A stretch of 42,247 nt of DNA from VFMC01 sp050248155 (GCA_050248155.1 JBFWSW010000036.1:1-42247); one strand, 5' to 3'; positions 1-12,789 are shown, counted from the first letter of the stretch. The notes: generated by a model from the sequence alone, not told the origin. Numbers and translations are program-made.

Positions 1-1136
1 TGTACCAGCACGATGCCGAGGACCACGACAACCTCGCCGTCATCGGCACCACGCCCGAGGGTGAGGTGCTCGAGATCAACAAGCGGGCCGCCGACAGCGA
101 CCTCGTCGTGTACGTGAACATCAACTCGGTCGCGATGGACGGCGGCTGGAAGAGCATCACGACTGGGCTCGCCTCGTATCGCAGCCTCAGCCATCACCAC
201 AACCCCGAGACGCTGCAGAACACGCGCAGCCTGATGGACCGGCACAAGAGCGATCTGCACAAGAGCGTGTGGCGACTGGGCAAGGTGCTGCGCGACCACG
301 GACCGAAGGTCTTCCAGATCGAGACGACCCTGAACACCGACATGTTCCCCGAGCCGTTCGGCTTCATCAACAAGCGTGAGTGGGAGTGGACGGCGAAGGA
401 CCGTGCGATCTATCTCGGCACGACGAAGGCGCTCAAGCGCACACCGTTGCGCCTGGCGCGCAAGATCTTCCACGACATCGAGGGCCCGCACCAGATGACG
501 AGCGTGCAGGCCGGCGAGACCGAAGCGGTCCACAAGCTCACGCTCGAGGCCGTGCACCGCCAGCAGCTCGTACCGGTCGAGGGTCAGACCGACATCCTCA
601 CCCTGGGCATCCCGTTCGTGTGCCCCTACAACCCCGACGGGATCATGAACCCCGTCCTCGTCATGTGCATGGGGCTCGGCTACCTGTTCAACATGTACCG
701 CAACAAGCCGCTCGTGCGCGAGGGCGGCGTGATCATCATGACCCACCCCACCTACCGCGACTTCCATCCGGTGCACCACCCGAGCTACATCGACTTCTTC
801 GAGCAGGTGCTGGCCGACACGACCGATCCCGCGACGATGTCGAAGAAGTGGGAGCAGCAGTACGCCGAGGACGAGTGGTACCGGCACCTCTACCGCACCG
901 GCAACGCCTACCACGGCGTGCACCCGTTCTACGCCTGGTACTGGGGAGCGCACGGGTTGCAGCACGCCGGCCGGGTCATCATCGTCGGCGGCGATCCGTC
1001 GACAGTGCGTCGCCTCGGCTTCACACCCGCCTCCACCATGGACGACGCGTTCGAGATCGCGAGCGACGTGGTTGGCCGCTCCCCCACGATCAGCCACCTC
1101 CACGTGCCGGCGCTGCTGGTCGCCGACGTCCAGTGA
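1..1136 (+). CDS. LarA-like (DUF2088 / lactate racemase domain) protein, 5' partial
   Basis: The reading frame is open from base 3 to the TGA at 1134-1136, so the gene begins upstream of the window; the internal GTG at 66 is unlikely to be the true start. The visible part (about 378 residues) opens with HDNLAVIGTTPEGEVLEINK, which resembles the LarA segment in which a D-N-L-x-x-x-G-T-T stretch precedes the substrate and nickel-pincer region. LarA racemizes lactate with a nickel-pincer nucleotide, but related DUF2088 proteins have diverse or unknown substrates. No pincer-synthesis genes (larB, larC, larE) are visible, so lactate racemase activity is not implied. The acyltransferase gene follows after 10 nt in the same direction, suggesting one transcript. 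Family call from sequence resemblance; function uncertain. Confidence 0.65.
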   Translation, partial: YQHDAEDHDNLAVIGTTPEGEVLEINKRAADSDLVVYVNINSVAMDGGWKSITTGLASYRSLSHHHNPETLQNTRSLMDRHKSDLHKSVWRLGKVLRDHGPKVFQIETTLNTDMFPEPFGFINKREWEWTAKDRAIYLGTTKALKRTPLRLARKIFHDIEGPHQMTSVQAGETEAVHKLTLEAVHRQQLVPVEGQTDILTLGIPFVCPYNPDGIMNPVLVMCMGLGYLFNMYRNKPLVREGGVIIMTHPTYRDFHPVHHPSYIDFFEQVLADTTDPATMSKKWEQQYAEDEWYRHLYRTGNAYHGVHPFYAWYWGAHGLQHAGRVIIVGGDPSTVRRLGFTPASTMDDAFEIASDVVGRSPTISHLHVPALLVADVQ

Positions 1137-1146
1137 GCACCCTGCG

Positions 1147-2172
1147 ATGACCGACCGCACCGGCCTCGGCCACAGCGCGAGGGTGACGTTGCGTCGCGCG
1201 GCGCGCGTCGTCGACGCCGTCGGGGCGCCGTTGCAGGCCGCGCTCAAGCCGACGCGGGCCCTCGGGTTCCCCTATCGCAAGCCGTCGAAGCCCCGCGGAG
1301 TCGATGTACCGGTCGAGCCCTCGAAGCTCGGCGCCAACTACGACACCGATTGGGCGCGTCGCGCTCCCGCCAAGGCGGCACGCGCGGTGATCACGAAGGG
1401 CCCACTGCGCGCGTTCGTCACCGCCATCGCCAACCCGGAGGTGCTCGGCACCGACCGGCTCGCGGACCTGCAGGCGATGGACGAGCCACCGGCCGTGATC
1501 TTCGCCCCCAACCACCACAGCCACATCGACACGGCGCTGATGATCACGGCCGTCCCCGAGCCGTGGAAGTCGAACCTCACCGTGGCGGCAGCCGCCGACT
1601 ACTTCTTCGACAGCCGGGTGAAGGGCGCGGCGGCTGCGCTGACGTTGAACGCGCTGCCCATCGATCGCGAGGTGACCGGCCGCAAGTCCAGCGATCTCAT
1701 CCGCGGACTGATCGACGACGGCTGGAGCCTCGTCATCTACCCCGAAGGCGGTCGCTCACCCGACGGGTGGGGCCAGGAGTTCAAAGGTGGCGCCGCCTAC
1801 CTGTCGGGCCGAACGGGCGCACCGGTCGTGCCGGTGTTCATCGACGGCTCGGGCGCGATCTTCGGCAAGGGCATGAAGCGGCCGAAACCCGGAAGGACCA
1901 AGGTCGTCTTCGGGGCACCACTCTGGCCGCAGGAGGGCGAATCGACGCGCCGGTTCAACGCACGCATCGAGGCCGCGGTCACGGTCCTCGGCGACGAGGC
2001 GCTCACCGACTACTGGACGTCACGCCAGCGCGCCGCGCGTGGCGCGAGCCCCCGCCTGACCGGCCCGGAGTACACCGGTTGGCGCCGCCAGTGGCAGCTG
2101 AGTGAGCAGCGGAAGCTGGGTGCCGCCGGCATGCGGCGTCGCCAGAAGCGCCGCTGGCCCGACCTCGGCTGA
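1147..2172 (+). CDS. 1-acyl-sn-glycerol-3-phosphate acyltransferase family protein (PlsC-like)
   Basis: A 341-residue protein with the PlsC/LPLAT signature. The H-x4-D catalytic motif is in NHHSHIDT (near residue 120) and the acceptor-binding motif is YPEGGRSPDG. Members of this family transfer acyl groups to lysophosphatidate or related lipids at the inner face of the membrane. I chose the ATG at 1147, ten bases after the upstream stop; the frame stays open further upstream (TTG at 1072), but that would overlap the previous gene by over 60 bases. The N-terminal 70 residues are basic and lack a clear signal peptide or membrane helix. Transcription probably ends at the palindrome at 2192-2234. 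The exact acyl acceptor cannot be told from sequence. Confidence 0.85.
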   Translation: MTDRTGLGHSARVTLRRAARVVDAVGAPLQAALKPTRALGFPYRKPSKPRGVDVPVEPSKLGANYDTDWARRAPAKAARAVITKGPLRAFVTAIANPEVLGTDRLADLQAMDEPPAVIFAPNHHSHIDTALMITAVPEPWKSNLTVAAAADYFFDSRVKGAAAALTLNALPIDREVTGRKSSDLIRGLIDDGWSLVIYPEGGRSPDGWGQEFKGGAAYLSGRTGAPVVPVFIDGSGAIFGKGMKRPKPGRTKVVFGAPLWPQEGESTRRFNARIEAAVTVLGDEALTDYWTSRQRAARGASPRLTGPEYTGWRRQWQLSEQRKLGAAGMRRRQKRRWPDLG

Positions 2173-2191
2173 CCGCCCGTCGACACCCCGT

Positions 2192-2234
2192 GCGATGAGA
2201 GATGAGTGGCGATGTGCCACTCATCTCTCATCGC
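2192..2234. repeat. 43-nt perfect palindromic element, copy 1 (bidirectional terminator-like)
   Basis: Left arm GCGATGAGAGATGAGTGGC (2192-2210), loop GATGT, and right arm that is its exact reverse complement (2216-2234): a 19-bp perfect stem. It lies between two convergent genes, 19 nt after the PlsC stop and 6 nt from the yceH stop. The same arms recur at 12256-12298 with loop GATCC. There is no T-tract. The position suggests a bidirectional terminator; the exact arm conservation suggests a dispersed repeat family. Confidence 0.85.
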
Positions 2235-2240
2235 GGGGCT

Positions 2241-2858
2241 TCAGAGGAGGTCGGCGAGGGCGGCTTCGAGGCGGGCGACCTTCGCCTCGAGCTCGACGAC
2301 GCGGGCCTCGAGGTCGGCACGGCTCGCCCCGGCGGCGACATTTCGCTCGGCCATCGCGCTGCGCACGATCTCGGCCTCCTCGGCGATCAGCTGCTGCCAT
2401 CGCGGTTCCTTGTGACCCGGCTGCCGCTCGAGCAGGCGCACGAGCTCGGCAGCGGCTGCGTCGGCCAGACAGGTCTCGACGTCACCCAGAGACGTGAAGG
2501 CGTGCAGCCGTTCGGTGCGCGTGCGCAGCTCGGCGACGGTCTGTGGGCCGCGCAACATCAGCACGGACAGCAGCGCTGTGGTGGGCGCATCGAGCCCACG
2601 GGACTCGTCGAACACCTGCCGGTACCGCGTGACGCTGCGACCGTGCGAGGGGTGCACCATGCGCACCAACCCCTGCGACTTGAGCGACGCGAGCGCGGTC
2701 TCGACCTCGTGGTCGTCGAGGTGCATCACGGGCTCGCGCGACGACGACTGGTTGCAGGCACTGACGAGCGCGTTGAGCGTGAGCGGATACTGGTCGGGGA
2801 CGGTCCGCTCCTTCTCGAGCAGACAGCCGAGCACACGACTCTCGATGACGGACAGCAC
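2241..2858 (-). CDS. yceH: YceH family protein (DUF480)
   Basis: A 205-residue protein matching the YceH/DUF480 family along its length. The N-terminus carries the hallmark ESRVLGCLLEKERTVPDQYP followed by LNALVSACNQSSSREPVM, which in this family forms tandem winged-helix domains. A second winged-helix-like segment (about 100-160) and a C-terminal helix rich in Ala/Glu/Leu (165-205, probable coiled coil) follow. YceH has no settled biochemical role. The start is the GTG at 2858, giving the conserved N-terminus directly. The gene converges with the acyltransferase across the palindrome at 2192-2234, and the LysM lipoprotein gene lies upstream in the same direction, 30 nt away. Confidence 0.88.
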   Translation of the reverse strand: MLSVIESRVLGCLLEKERTVPDQYPLTLNALVSACNQSSSREPVMHLDDHEVETALASLKSQGLVRMVHPSHGRSVTRYRQVFDESRGLDAPTTALLSVLMLRGPQTVAELRTRTERLHAFTSLGDVETCLADAAAAELVRLLERQPGHKEPRWQQLIAEEAEIVRSAMAERNVAAGASRADLEARVVELEAKVARLEAALADLL

Positions 2859-2888
2859 GGTCAGACAGAATCGCTCAACACAGAGCTG

Positions 2889-3569
2889 TCAGCACGGGAT
2901 GACGATGGTGATGCCGACTGCGAACGACGAGTAGTACTTCGTGCTCTGGTTGGCAGCGTTGAGGGCACCGACGGTGACGTCGAACTTCTTGGCGACCAGG
3001 CCCGGGTAGTCGCCCTCCTCGATGACGTAGCTGCCGGCCGTGCAGTCGCTGGCCGTGGTGGTGGGCGCCTCGGTCTCGGGCGGATCGGTCTGCGCCGGGG
3101 GCGCCTCGGTCGTCGCCGCGCCCGAACCGCCGGGAGGCGTCGTGGTGTTCGCCGACGGCGGCGGCTCGCCGGGGACCGTCGAGCCGGCGGGGATCTTGAT
3201 GGTCGAGCCGGCGGGAGGCCAGCCGGCGACGATGCCGGTCTCGGCGTCGAAGGTGAGCCCGTTCATCTCGATCCAGGCAGCGAACTCGAGGGGGATCTTC
3301 CAGCGGTAGTACACGTTCGAGGCGTAGGCGTCGTCACCTTCCTGCAGCACGTAGTCGGTGTCGTACTGGAGGATCGTGCCCGGAGCGTCGGGGGCCGTCG
3401 TGACGGGCGGGCTGGTTGCCGGCTCGGGCGCGACCGTCACGTAGTTCGTGGGGCTGACGTCGATGATCGGGGTCGTCGAGTCGCTCTCACCGCCGCCGTC
3501 ACCGCACGCGACCAGCCCCAGCGACGACGCCGCCACGACCATGATCAGACCCACCACCATCGACTTCAT
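2889..3569 (-). CDS. LysM-domain lipoprotein
   Basis: A 226-residue secreted lipoprotein. The signal peptide ends in a lipobox LVAC (residues 19-22) followed by an acidic/Gly linker. A LysM domain is visible at the C-terminus, from YVIEEGDYPGLVAKKFDV to ITIVIPC, with the usual spacing of a Y-x-x-x-x-G-D start and an I-x-I-P end. A degenerate first copy (about 70-130) starts DYVLQEGDDAY and ends IKIPAG. A Pro/Thr-rich spacer of about 45 residues joins them. LysM binds peptidoglycan or chitin-like glycans, so this protein probably sits between membrane and cell wall. ATG at 3569; a TAGCCT hexamer lies 8 nt upstream, suggesting a leaderless transcript. No catalytic domain is seen. Confidence 0.8.
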   Translation of the reverse strand: MKSMVVGLIMVVAASSLGLVACGDGGGESDSTTPIIDVSPTNYVTVAPEPATSPPVTTAPDAPGTILQYDTDYVLQEGDDAYASNVYYRWKIPLEFAAWIEMNGLTFDAETGIVAGWPPAGSTIKIPAGSTVPGEPPPSANTTTPPGGSGAATTEAPPAQTDPPETEAPTTTASDCTAGSYVIEEGDYPGLVAKKFDVTVGALNAANQSTKYYSSFAVGITIVIPC

Positions 3570-3577
3570 CGGGCGAC

Positions 3578-3583
3578 AGGCTA
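3578..3583 (-). promoter_or_regulatory. Putative -10 box of LysM lipoprotein gene (leaderless)
   Basis: TAGCCT on the minus strand, 8 nt before the ATG at 3569, so transcription would begin close to the start codon. Confidence 0.45.
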
Positions 3584-3593
3584 GGCCCCGGGC

Positions 3594-5037
3594 TCACACA
3601 AGTGGGCGCGCTGTGGGGGCGATGGGGCTGGGCAGCAGCGTGTCACCCATCAGCCACGAGTCGACTGCGGCCGCGCACGCGCGTCCCTCGGCGATCGCCC
3701 ACACGATGAGGCTCTGCCCGCGCCCCATGTCGCCGGCGACGAAGACGCCGGGCACGTTGGTCATGTAGTCGTCGCGGCGAGCGACGTTGCCACGTGCGTC
3801 GAACTGCACGCCGAGCGAGTCGAGCCACGACCCGTGCTCGGGCCCGAGGAAGCCCATCGCGAGGAACACGTAGTCGGCCTGGATCTCGCGCTCGGTGCCC
3901 TCGACCTTCTGGAACCTGCCGTCGACCATCTCGACCACGTGCACCAGCAGGGCGCACACGCGACCATTGCCGTCGTCGACGAAGCGCTCGGTGTTCACGC
4001 TGTAGACGCGCTCGCCACCCTCCTCGTGGGCGGAGGTGACCTTGTAGGTCATCGCGAACGTCGGCCACGGGTTGCTGCCTGCACGCGCATCGGGCGGTCG
4101 CGGCATGATCTCGAGTTGCGTCACGCTGGCCGCGCCCTGCCGGTGCGCCGTGCCGAGGCAGTCGGCGCCGGTGTCACCGCCACCGATGATGACCACGTGC
4201 TTGCCGTTGACGTCGATCGGTGACTGCTCGATGTCGCCCTGCTGCACGCGGTTGGCGAGCGGCAGGTACTCCATGGCCTGGTGCACACCACCGAGCTCGC
4301 GACCCGGTACGGGAAGATCGCGCCACGCCGTCGCGCCGGCCGCCAGGACGATGGCGTCGTACGACGCAAGGAGGACCTCGATGTCGACGTTCTCACCGAC
4401 CGTCGCGTTGGTGCGGAACTCGGTGCCCTCGGCCTCCATCTGCGCGAGCCGACGGTCGAGGTGGCGCTTCTCCATCTTGAACTCGGGGATGCCGTACCGC
4501 AGCAGGCCGCCGATGCGATCGGCACGCTCGAGCACGATCACCTCGTGACCGGCGCGGGTGAGCTGCTGCGCCGCCGCGAGGCCCGCCGGCCCCGACCCGA
4601 TCACGACGAGCCGCTTGCCCGTGCGCACGGTCGGGCGCTGCGGCACGACCCAGCCCTCCTCCCACGCGCGGTCGATGATCTCGACCTCGACCTGCTTGAT
4701 CGCGACGGGATCGTCGTTGATGCCGAGCACGCACGCCGACTCGCACGGCGCCGGGCAGAGCCGGCCAGTGAACTCGGGGAAGTTGTTCGTCGCGTGCAGG
4801 CGGTCGAGCGCCTCGCGCCAGTGCTCGCGGTAGACGAGGTCGTTCCAGTCGGGGATGAGGTTGCCGAGCGGGCAGCCGTTGTTGCAGAACGGGATCCCGC
4901 AGTCCATGCACCGACCCGCCTGCAGCCGCAGCTTGTCGTGCGGGAAGTCCTCGTAGACCTCGCGCCAATCGCGCAGGCGCACCGGTACCGCGCGCCGGGT
5001 GGGCGTCTCGCGCGCCCACTGCAGAAAGCCGGTCGTC

Positions 5038-5045
<8 letters not shown>
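3594..5045 (-). CDS. gltD: Glutamate synthase (NADPH) small subunit
   Basis: A 483-residue GltD. It passes electrons from NADPH through FAD to the large subunit, which makes two glutamates from glutamine and 2-oxoglutarate. The N-terminal cysteines in RCMDCGIPFCNNGCPLGN (C46, C49, C54, C58) and RLCPAPCESAC (C97, C101, C105) are the GltD iron-sulfur ligands. An FAD-binding GxGxxG (VVIGSGPAGLA, 147-157) and a second NADPH-binding VVIIGGGDTGAD follow; GDMGRGQSLIVWAIAEG near the C-terminus is the second FAD contact. The start is a GTG at 5045 that overlaps the last 8 nt of gltB, so the two are probably translationally coupled. Confidence 0.96.
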
Positions 5046-9573
<4,528 letters not shown>

Positions 9574-9661
9574 CGGTTGTCGGCTCCACAGAAGTCGGTG
9601 AGTCGGCTGGAGTGGCGCACGAGACAACGCTGGCCCGAACGGTGAACGGCATGTTAACGCC

Positions 9662-9727
9662 TCGTCGGCCGACCCGGCGAGATGATTCGGGTCGGCACGA
9701 CGAGCCCCAGGTCACCCTGGCCGACGA
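9662..9727 (-). ncRNA. Candidate three-way-junction RNA between crotonase gene and gltB
   Basis: Read on the minus strand, three stems close a junction: P1 TCGTCGG/CCGACGA (7 bp, 9721-9727 with 9662-9668), P2 CCAGG-GTGA-CCTGG with a GNRA tetraloop (9707-9720), and P3 CCGACCCG/CGGGTCGG (8 bp, 9669-9695). P1 abuts both P2 and P3 with no linker; an 11-nt strand joins P2 to P3. It lies 89 nt before the gltB start and just after the crotonase stop. It could be a gltB leader, a 3' terminator structure, or a chance fold in GC-rich DNA. Confidence 0.35.
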
Positions 9728-9738
9728 CGCGTGACCGG

Positions 9739-10575
9739 TCAGTCCGTGAACGTGGGCAGCCGTTTCTCGAAGTTGGCCATGATCGCCTCGACCTGGTTGG
9801 CCCCACCGATGAGCGAACCGATGACCTGCCGCTCGGCCGCGAACTGGGACTCGGCCTGGGTGTGGAGCAGCCCGTTGATCAGAGCCTTCGCGCCACGCAC
9901 CGCGTCGGGGCTGCGGCCGGCGATCTCGCGGGCGAGCGCCATCGCGTCGTCGTACGGTGTGTCGGACAACCGGGTCGCGAGCCCGAGCGCGTGGGCCTCG
10001 CGCCCGTCGAACACCCGAGCCGTGAACACCAGCTCCTTCGCGACGTCGGCGCGGACCAATTGCGAGAGCATGAGCGTGCCGGTCATGTCCGGCACGAGGC
10101 CCCAGTGCACCTCGCGCACGCTGAGCTGCGTGTCGGGGTGCACGATGCGGATGTCGGCGCCGAGCGCGACCTGGATGCCGCCGCCGAGCGCGTGGCCGTG
10201 GACCGCCGCGATCACCGGCACCGGCACTTCCTGCCACACCCAGCACACCTGCTGACCGAGGTGCGTGATCCGCCCGTCCTGCATCGCGCCGGGATTGCCG
10301 TCGCCCCCCGTGCTCACCGAATCGGGTCCCGATGACATCTGCTGGAACGACCCGAAGTCGAGACCGGCGCAGAACGACGGCCCGTCGCCGCTCAGCACGA
10401 CGGCGCGCACGCCGCGCTCGGTCTTCAGTCGCTCACCGGCAGCCGCCAACGATCGGAACATCGAGCCGTCGAGCGCGTTGCGCTTGTCGGTGCGCACCAT
10501 GCGGACATCGGCGACGCCGCCGTCGATGGTGATCTGGACGCGGTCGGGTGCGGGCTCGCGAGCGGCATCGGTCAT
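9739..10575 (-). CDS. Crotonase / enoyl-CoA hydratase-isomerase family protein
   Basis: A 278-residue crotonase. Oxyanion-hole segments are FCAGLDF and HALGGGIQ. At the first hydratase glutamate position this protein has Gln (GGGIQ). The second acidic residue is kept in REVHWGLVPDM, which also has an Asp eight residues further on. The Glu/Asp pair is spaced as in dienoyl-CoA isomerases, and KELVFTARVFDGREAHALGL also recalls that subfamily. A role in beta-oxidation as an isomerase-like enzyme is therefore as likely as hydration. The ATG at 10575 overlaps the methyltransferase stop as ATGA, so they are coupled. The frame extends upstream to 10704 but only through the neighbouring gene. Confidence 0.85.
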   Translation of the reverse strand: MTDAAREPAPDRVQITIDGGVADVRMVRTDKRNALDGSMFRSLAAAGERLKTERGVRAVVLSGDGPSFCAGLDFGSFQQMSSGPDSVSTGGDGNPGAMQDGRITHLGQQVCWVWQEVPVPVIAAVHGHALGGGIQVALGADIRIVHPDTQLSVREVHWGLVPDMTGTLMLSQLVRADVAKELVFTARVFDGREAHALGLATRLSDTPYDDAMALAREIAGRSPDAVRGAKALINGLLHTQAESQFAAERQVIGSLIGGANQVEAIMANFEKRLPTFTD

Positions 10576-11468
10576 CGCGTCAGTGTGCCAGACCCCTCCT
10601 TCACCGCTCGCAGCGTGTACGACGCGGCGAGGCGCTCGGGTCGCTCCCTCAGCCGGTACTCGCCTCGATCGTCGATGACCATCGCGTCGTCGAGCGGGTT
10701 CCACGGGACCGAGTCGTGCTCGTCGAACAGCACGACACGCAGACCGGCATCGGCAACCGCTGTGATGATCTCGCCGAGGCCGTGGTTGAACGAGATGGTC
10801 ATCGGCGACGGGAGCTCTCCCTCGTGCTCGACGTAGGTCGTCGTCTCGTGGAAGACGGTGCCCTCCGCCGTCTCGAAGTACGGGAACTCGACGACGACCA
10901 GCCCATCAGGGCGCGGATCGGCGAGCGTCCAGAGCATCGGATGCCCTTCGCGGATGAACAGGAAGCCGCCCGGCCGCAACAGCGCGCTCACCACCTGTGC
11001 CCATCGGCGCACGTCCGGCAACCAGCACAGCGCGCCGATGCCCGTGAACACGAAGTCGAACGACCTGCCCCCGAGCGCGTCGACGGCACCGTACAGATCG
11101 CTCTCGACGAAGTCGATCTCGACGCTGCAGTCGGCAGCGAGTCGACGGGCCACGTCGAGCGCCGGCGCGGAGAAGTCGAGTCCGGTCATGCGCGCGCCGA
11201 GTCGGGCCAGCGACAGCGTGTCGGTGCCGATGTGGCACTGCAGGTGCACGCCCGTCAGCCCGGCGACGTCGCCGAGCCGCGGCAGGTCGAACCGCACGAC
11301 GTCGGACAGGTGCGCCGGGTCGGTGCGGAAGTCGTCGAGGCCGTACCCCTGCTCGTGGAAGGGGACCCGGCTGTCCCAGTTCGCGCGGTTCGTCTCGATG
11401 TAGTCGGGCACGTCGCCGCGAGCGGGTGGTGTGATGGCGTCGGATCGAGGTTCGTCCACGACGGTCAT
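10572..11468 (-). CDS. Class I SAM-dependent methyltransferase
   Basis: A 298-residue protein from the ATG at 11468. The SAM-binding motif I is the variant VHLQCHIGTDTLSLARLGA, followed by MTGLDFSAPALDVARRLA (motif II acidic residue) and FDFVFTGIGALCWLPD (motif IV). RPGGFLFIREGHPML is the post-core strand. The N-terminal YIETNRANWDSRVPFHEQGY is common in actinobacterial methyltransferases of unknown substrate. It diverges from comB with a gap of only 29 nt and is coupled downstream to the crotonase by an ATGA overlap. The substrate is not predictable from sequence. Confidence 0.85.
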   Translation of the reverse strand: MTVVDEPRSDAITPPARGDVPDYIETNRANWDSRVPFHEQGYGLDDFRTDPAHLSDVVRFDLPRLGDVAGLTGVHLQCHIGTDTLSLARLGARMTGLDFSAPALDVARRLAADCSVEIDFVESDLYGAVDALGGRSFDFVFTGIGALCWLPDVRRWAQVVSALLRPGGFLFIREGHPMLWTLADPRPDGLVVVEFPYFETAEGTVFHETTTYVEHEGELPSPMTISFNHGLGEIITAVADAGLRVVLFDEHDSVPWNPLDDAMVIDDRGEYRLRERPERLAASYTLRAVKEGSGTLTR

Positions 11469-11497
11469 CGTCGCACGGCGGTGACACACTGGCGTGC

Positions 11498-12262
11498 GTG
11501 CAGGACGGGTTCGCCTACCGGTTCGACTGGGGCCCGAGCGGGCTGCGAGCGCTCGCACCGTGCGTCGAGGTCGTCGTGATCGTCGACGTGCTGCGGTTCA
11601 CGAGCGCTGTGTCGGCCGCGATCGAGTCCGGCTGCGAGGTGCTGCCGTACCGATGGGCCGACGAGGGCGCCGCAGCGTTCGCCGCCGAGCACGAAGCCGA
11701 GCTCGCCGGAGTTCGCGAGCAGGGTGGCGTGTCGCTGTCGCCGACGGACCTGCTCGGCCGGGAAGCGAGCGGACGCATCGTGCTGCCGTCGCCGAACGGT
11801 TCGGCGCTGGCGTTCGCCGCTGTCGAGCACGGGGCCCGTCAGGTGCTCGCCGGATGCCTGCGCAACGCGACGGCAACCGCGCGCGCTGCTCGAGCCCTGG
11901 CCGCCGGCGGCCCGATCGCCGTCATCGCCGCGGGCGAGCGGTGGCACGGCGCGACGGGGCCGATCCGCTCCGCCGTCGAGGACCTCATCGGCGCCGGCGC
12001 GGTGCTCGCGGCACTCGACCCCGCGGCGGCCGCCACCGCACCGGCGTGCTCGCCCGAGGCCGCAGCAGCGCGGGCAGCCTTCGTGGCCGCGCGACCACGG
12101 CTGCACGAGACGCTCCGCGACTGCACCTCGGGTCGTCAGCTCGTCGAGCGCGGCTGGGACGACGACGTGGCGAACTGCGCCGCGCTCGACGTCACCGCGC
12201 TCGCCGCACACCTCGACGGCGACACGTTTCGCGCATTCCCGCCTCCAGCACCGCCGCGATGA
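11498..12262 (+). CDS. comB: 2-phosphosulfolactate phosphatase family protein (ComB-like)
   Basis: A 254-residue protein of the ComB family. Family-typical segments are VVVIVDVLRFTSAVSAAIE, VLPSPNGSALAFAAVEHG, LAGCLRNATATARA, RSAVEDLIGAGAVL and the C-terminal DCTSGRQLVERGWDDDVANC. ComB in methanogens dephosphorylates 2-phospho-3-sulfolactate on the way to coenzyme M. No other coenzyme-M or sulfolactate gene is visible nearby, so the physiological role here is open. The start is a GTG at 11498, 29 nt from the divergent methyltransferase. The stop codon lies inside the left arm of the 43-nt palindrome (12256-12298). Confidence 0.8.
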   Translation: MQDGFAYRFDWGPSGLRALAPCVEVVVIVDVLRFTSAVSAAIESGCEVLPYRWADEGAAAFAAEHEAELAGVREQGGVSLSPTDLLGREASGRIVLPSPNGSALAFAAVEHGARQVLAGCLRNATATARAARALAAGGPIAVIAAGERWHGATGPIRSAVEDLIGAGAVLAALDPAAAATAPACSPEAAAARAAFVAARPRLHETLRDCTSGRQLVERGWDDDVANCAALDVTALAAHLDGDTFRAFPPPAPPR

Positions 12263-12298
12263 GAGATGAGTGGCGATCCGCCACTCATCTCTCATCGC
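12256..12298. repeat. 43-nt perfect palindromic element, copy 2
   Basis: Both 19-nt arms are identical to the copy at 2192-2234; only the loop differs (GATCC instead of GATGT). It sits between convergent comB and the SRPBCC gene. It contains the TGA stop codon of each: 12260-12262 for comB, and 12292-12294 on the minus strand. A bidirectional terminator and a dispersed palindromic repeat are both plausible. Confidence 0.85.
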
Positions 12299-12789
12299 GC
12301 AGGTCGGACCACCGTGCGGTGGAGGATGCCGAGGGTCGCGCGGAGCGCGGACTCGGGGATGATCGGGAAGATGTTGGCCTCGCGCCACTGCGGGTCGATG
12401 TCGGACCAGTCGTAGTACGACGTCACGAGCGTGCCGTCCTCGACCGGCTCGAGTCGGTACCCGTAGACATGGCCGATCGGTGGCCGGACGACGCCGAGGA
12501 TCGTCCACGCGATCTCGCGGTCGGGCTCGAACGTCGTGATCGTCACGGTCACGTCGTACTTGCCGAGCGGGTAGTCGTTCAGCGCCTCGCGGTCCATGTG
12601 CACGACGAAGGTGTCGCCCACGGCACCGACCGGTTCGCCGGTCGCGTCGAGCAGCATGCCCGAGCTGTCGATCGACACGTGACCCTGCGGGTCGCAGAGC
12701 ACCCGGAAGATGCTCGCCGCATCGGCCGGGATGGTGCGCCGCACCTCGAAGCGTTCGATCTGGGTGTCCTGCGGGGCGTCGTCGGTCAT
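12292..12789 (-). CDS. SRPBCC (START/polyketide cyclase-like) family protein
   Basis: A 165-residue protein from the ATG at 12789. It fits the small helix-grip fold: an N-terminal strand FEVRRTIPADAASIFRVLCD, a central strand run including FVVHMDREALNDYPLGKYDV, WTILGVVRP, and a C-terminal helix ESALRATLGILHRTVV. Proteins of this type bind hydrophobic ligands; a ligand or reaction cannot be assigned. The frame could start five residues earlier at 12804. The stop codon lies in the 43-nt palindrome shared with comB. A CAGGAT hexamer 5 nt before the ATG might be a weak -10 element. Confidence 0.72.
   Translation of the reverse strand: MTDDAPQDTQIERFEVRRTIPADAASIFRVLCDPQGHVSIDSSGMLLDATGEPVGAVGDTFVVHMDREALNDYPLGKYDVTVTITTFEPDREIAWTILGVVRPPIGHVYGYRLEPVEDGTLVTSYYDWSDIDPQWREANIFPIIPESALRATLGILHRTVVRPAR

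Noticed and set aside
9628..9660. GlnR-type box upstream of gltB (GTTAAC-n5-GTTCAC on the minus strand)
   Set aside because: The 11-nt spacing is suggestive, but the half-sites do not match the GlnR consensus closely enough to claim a site.
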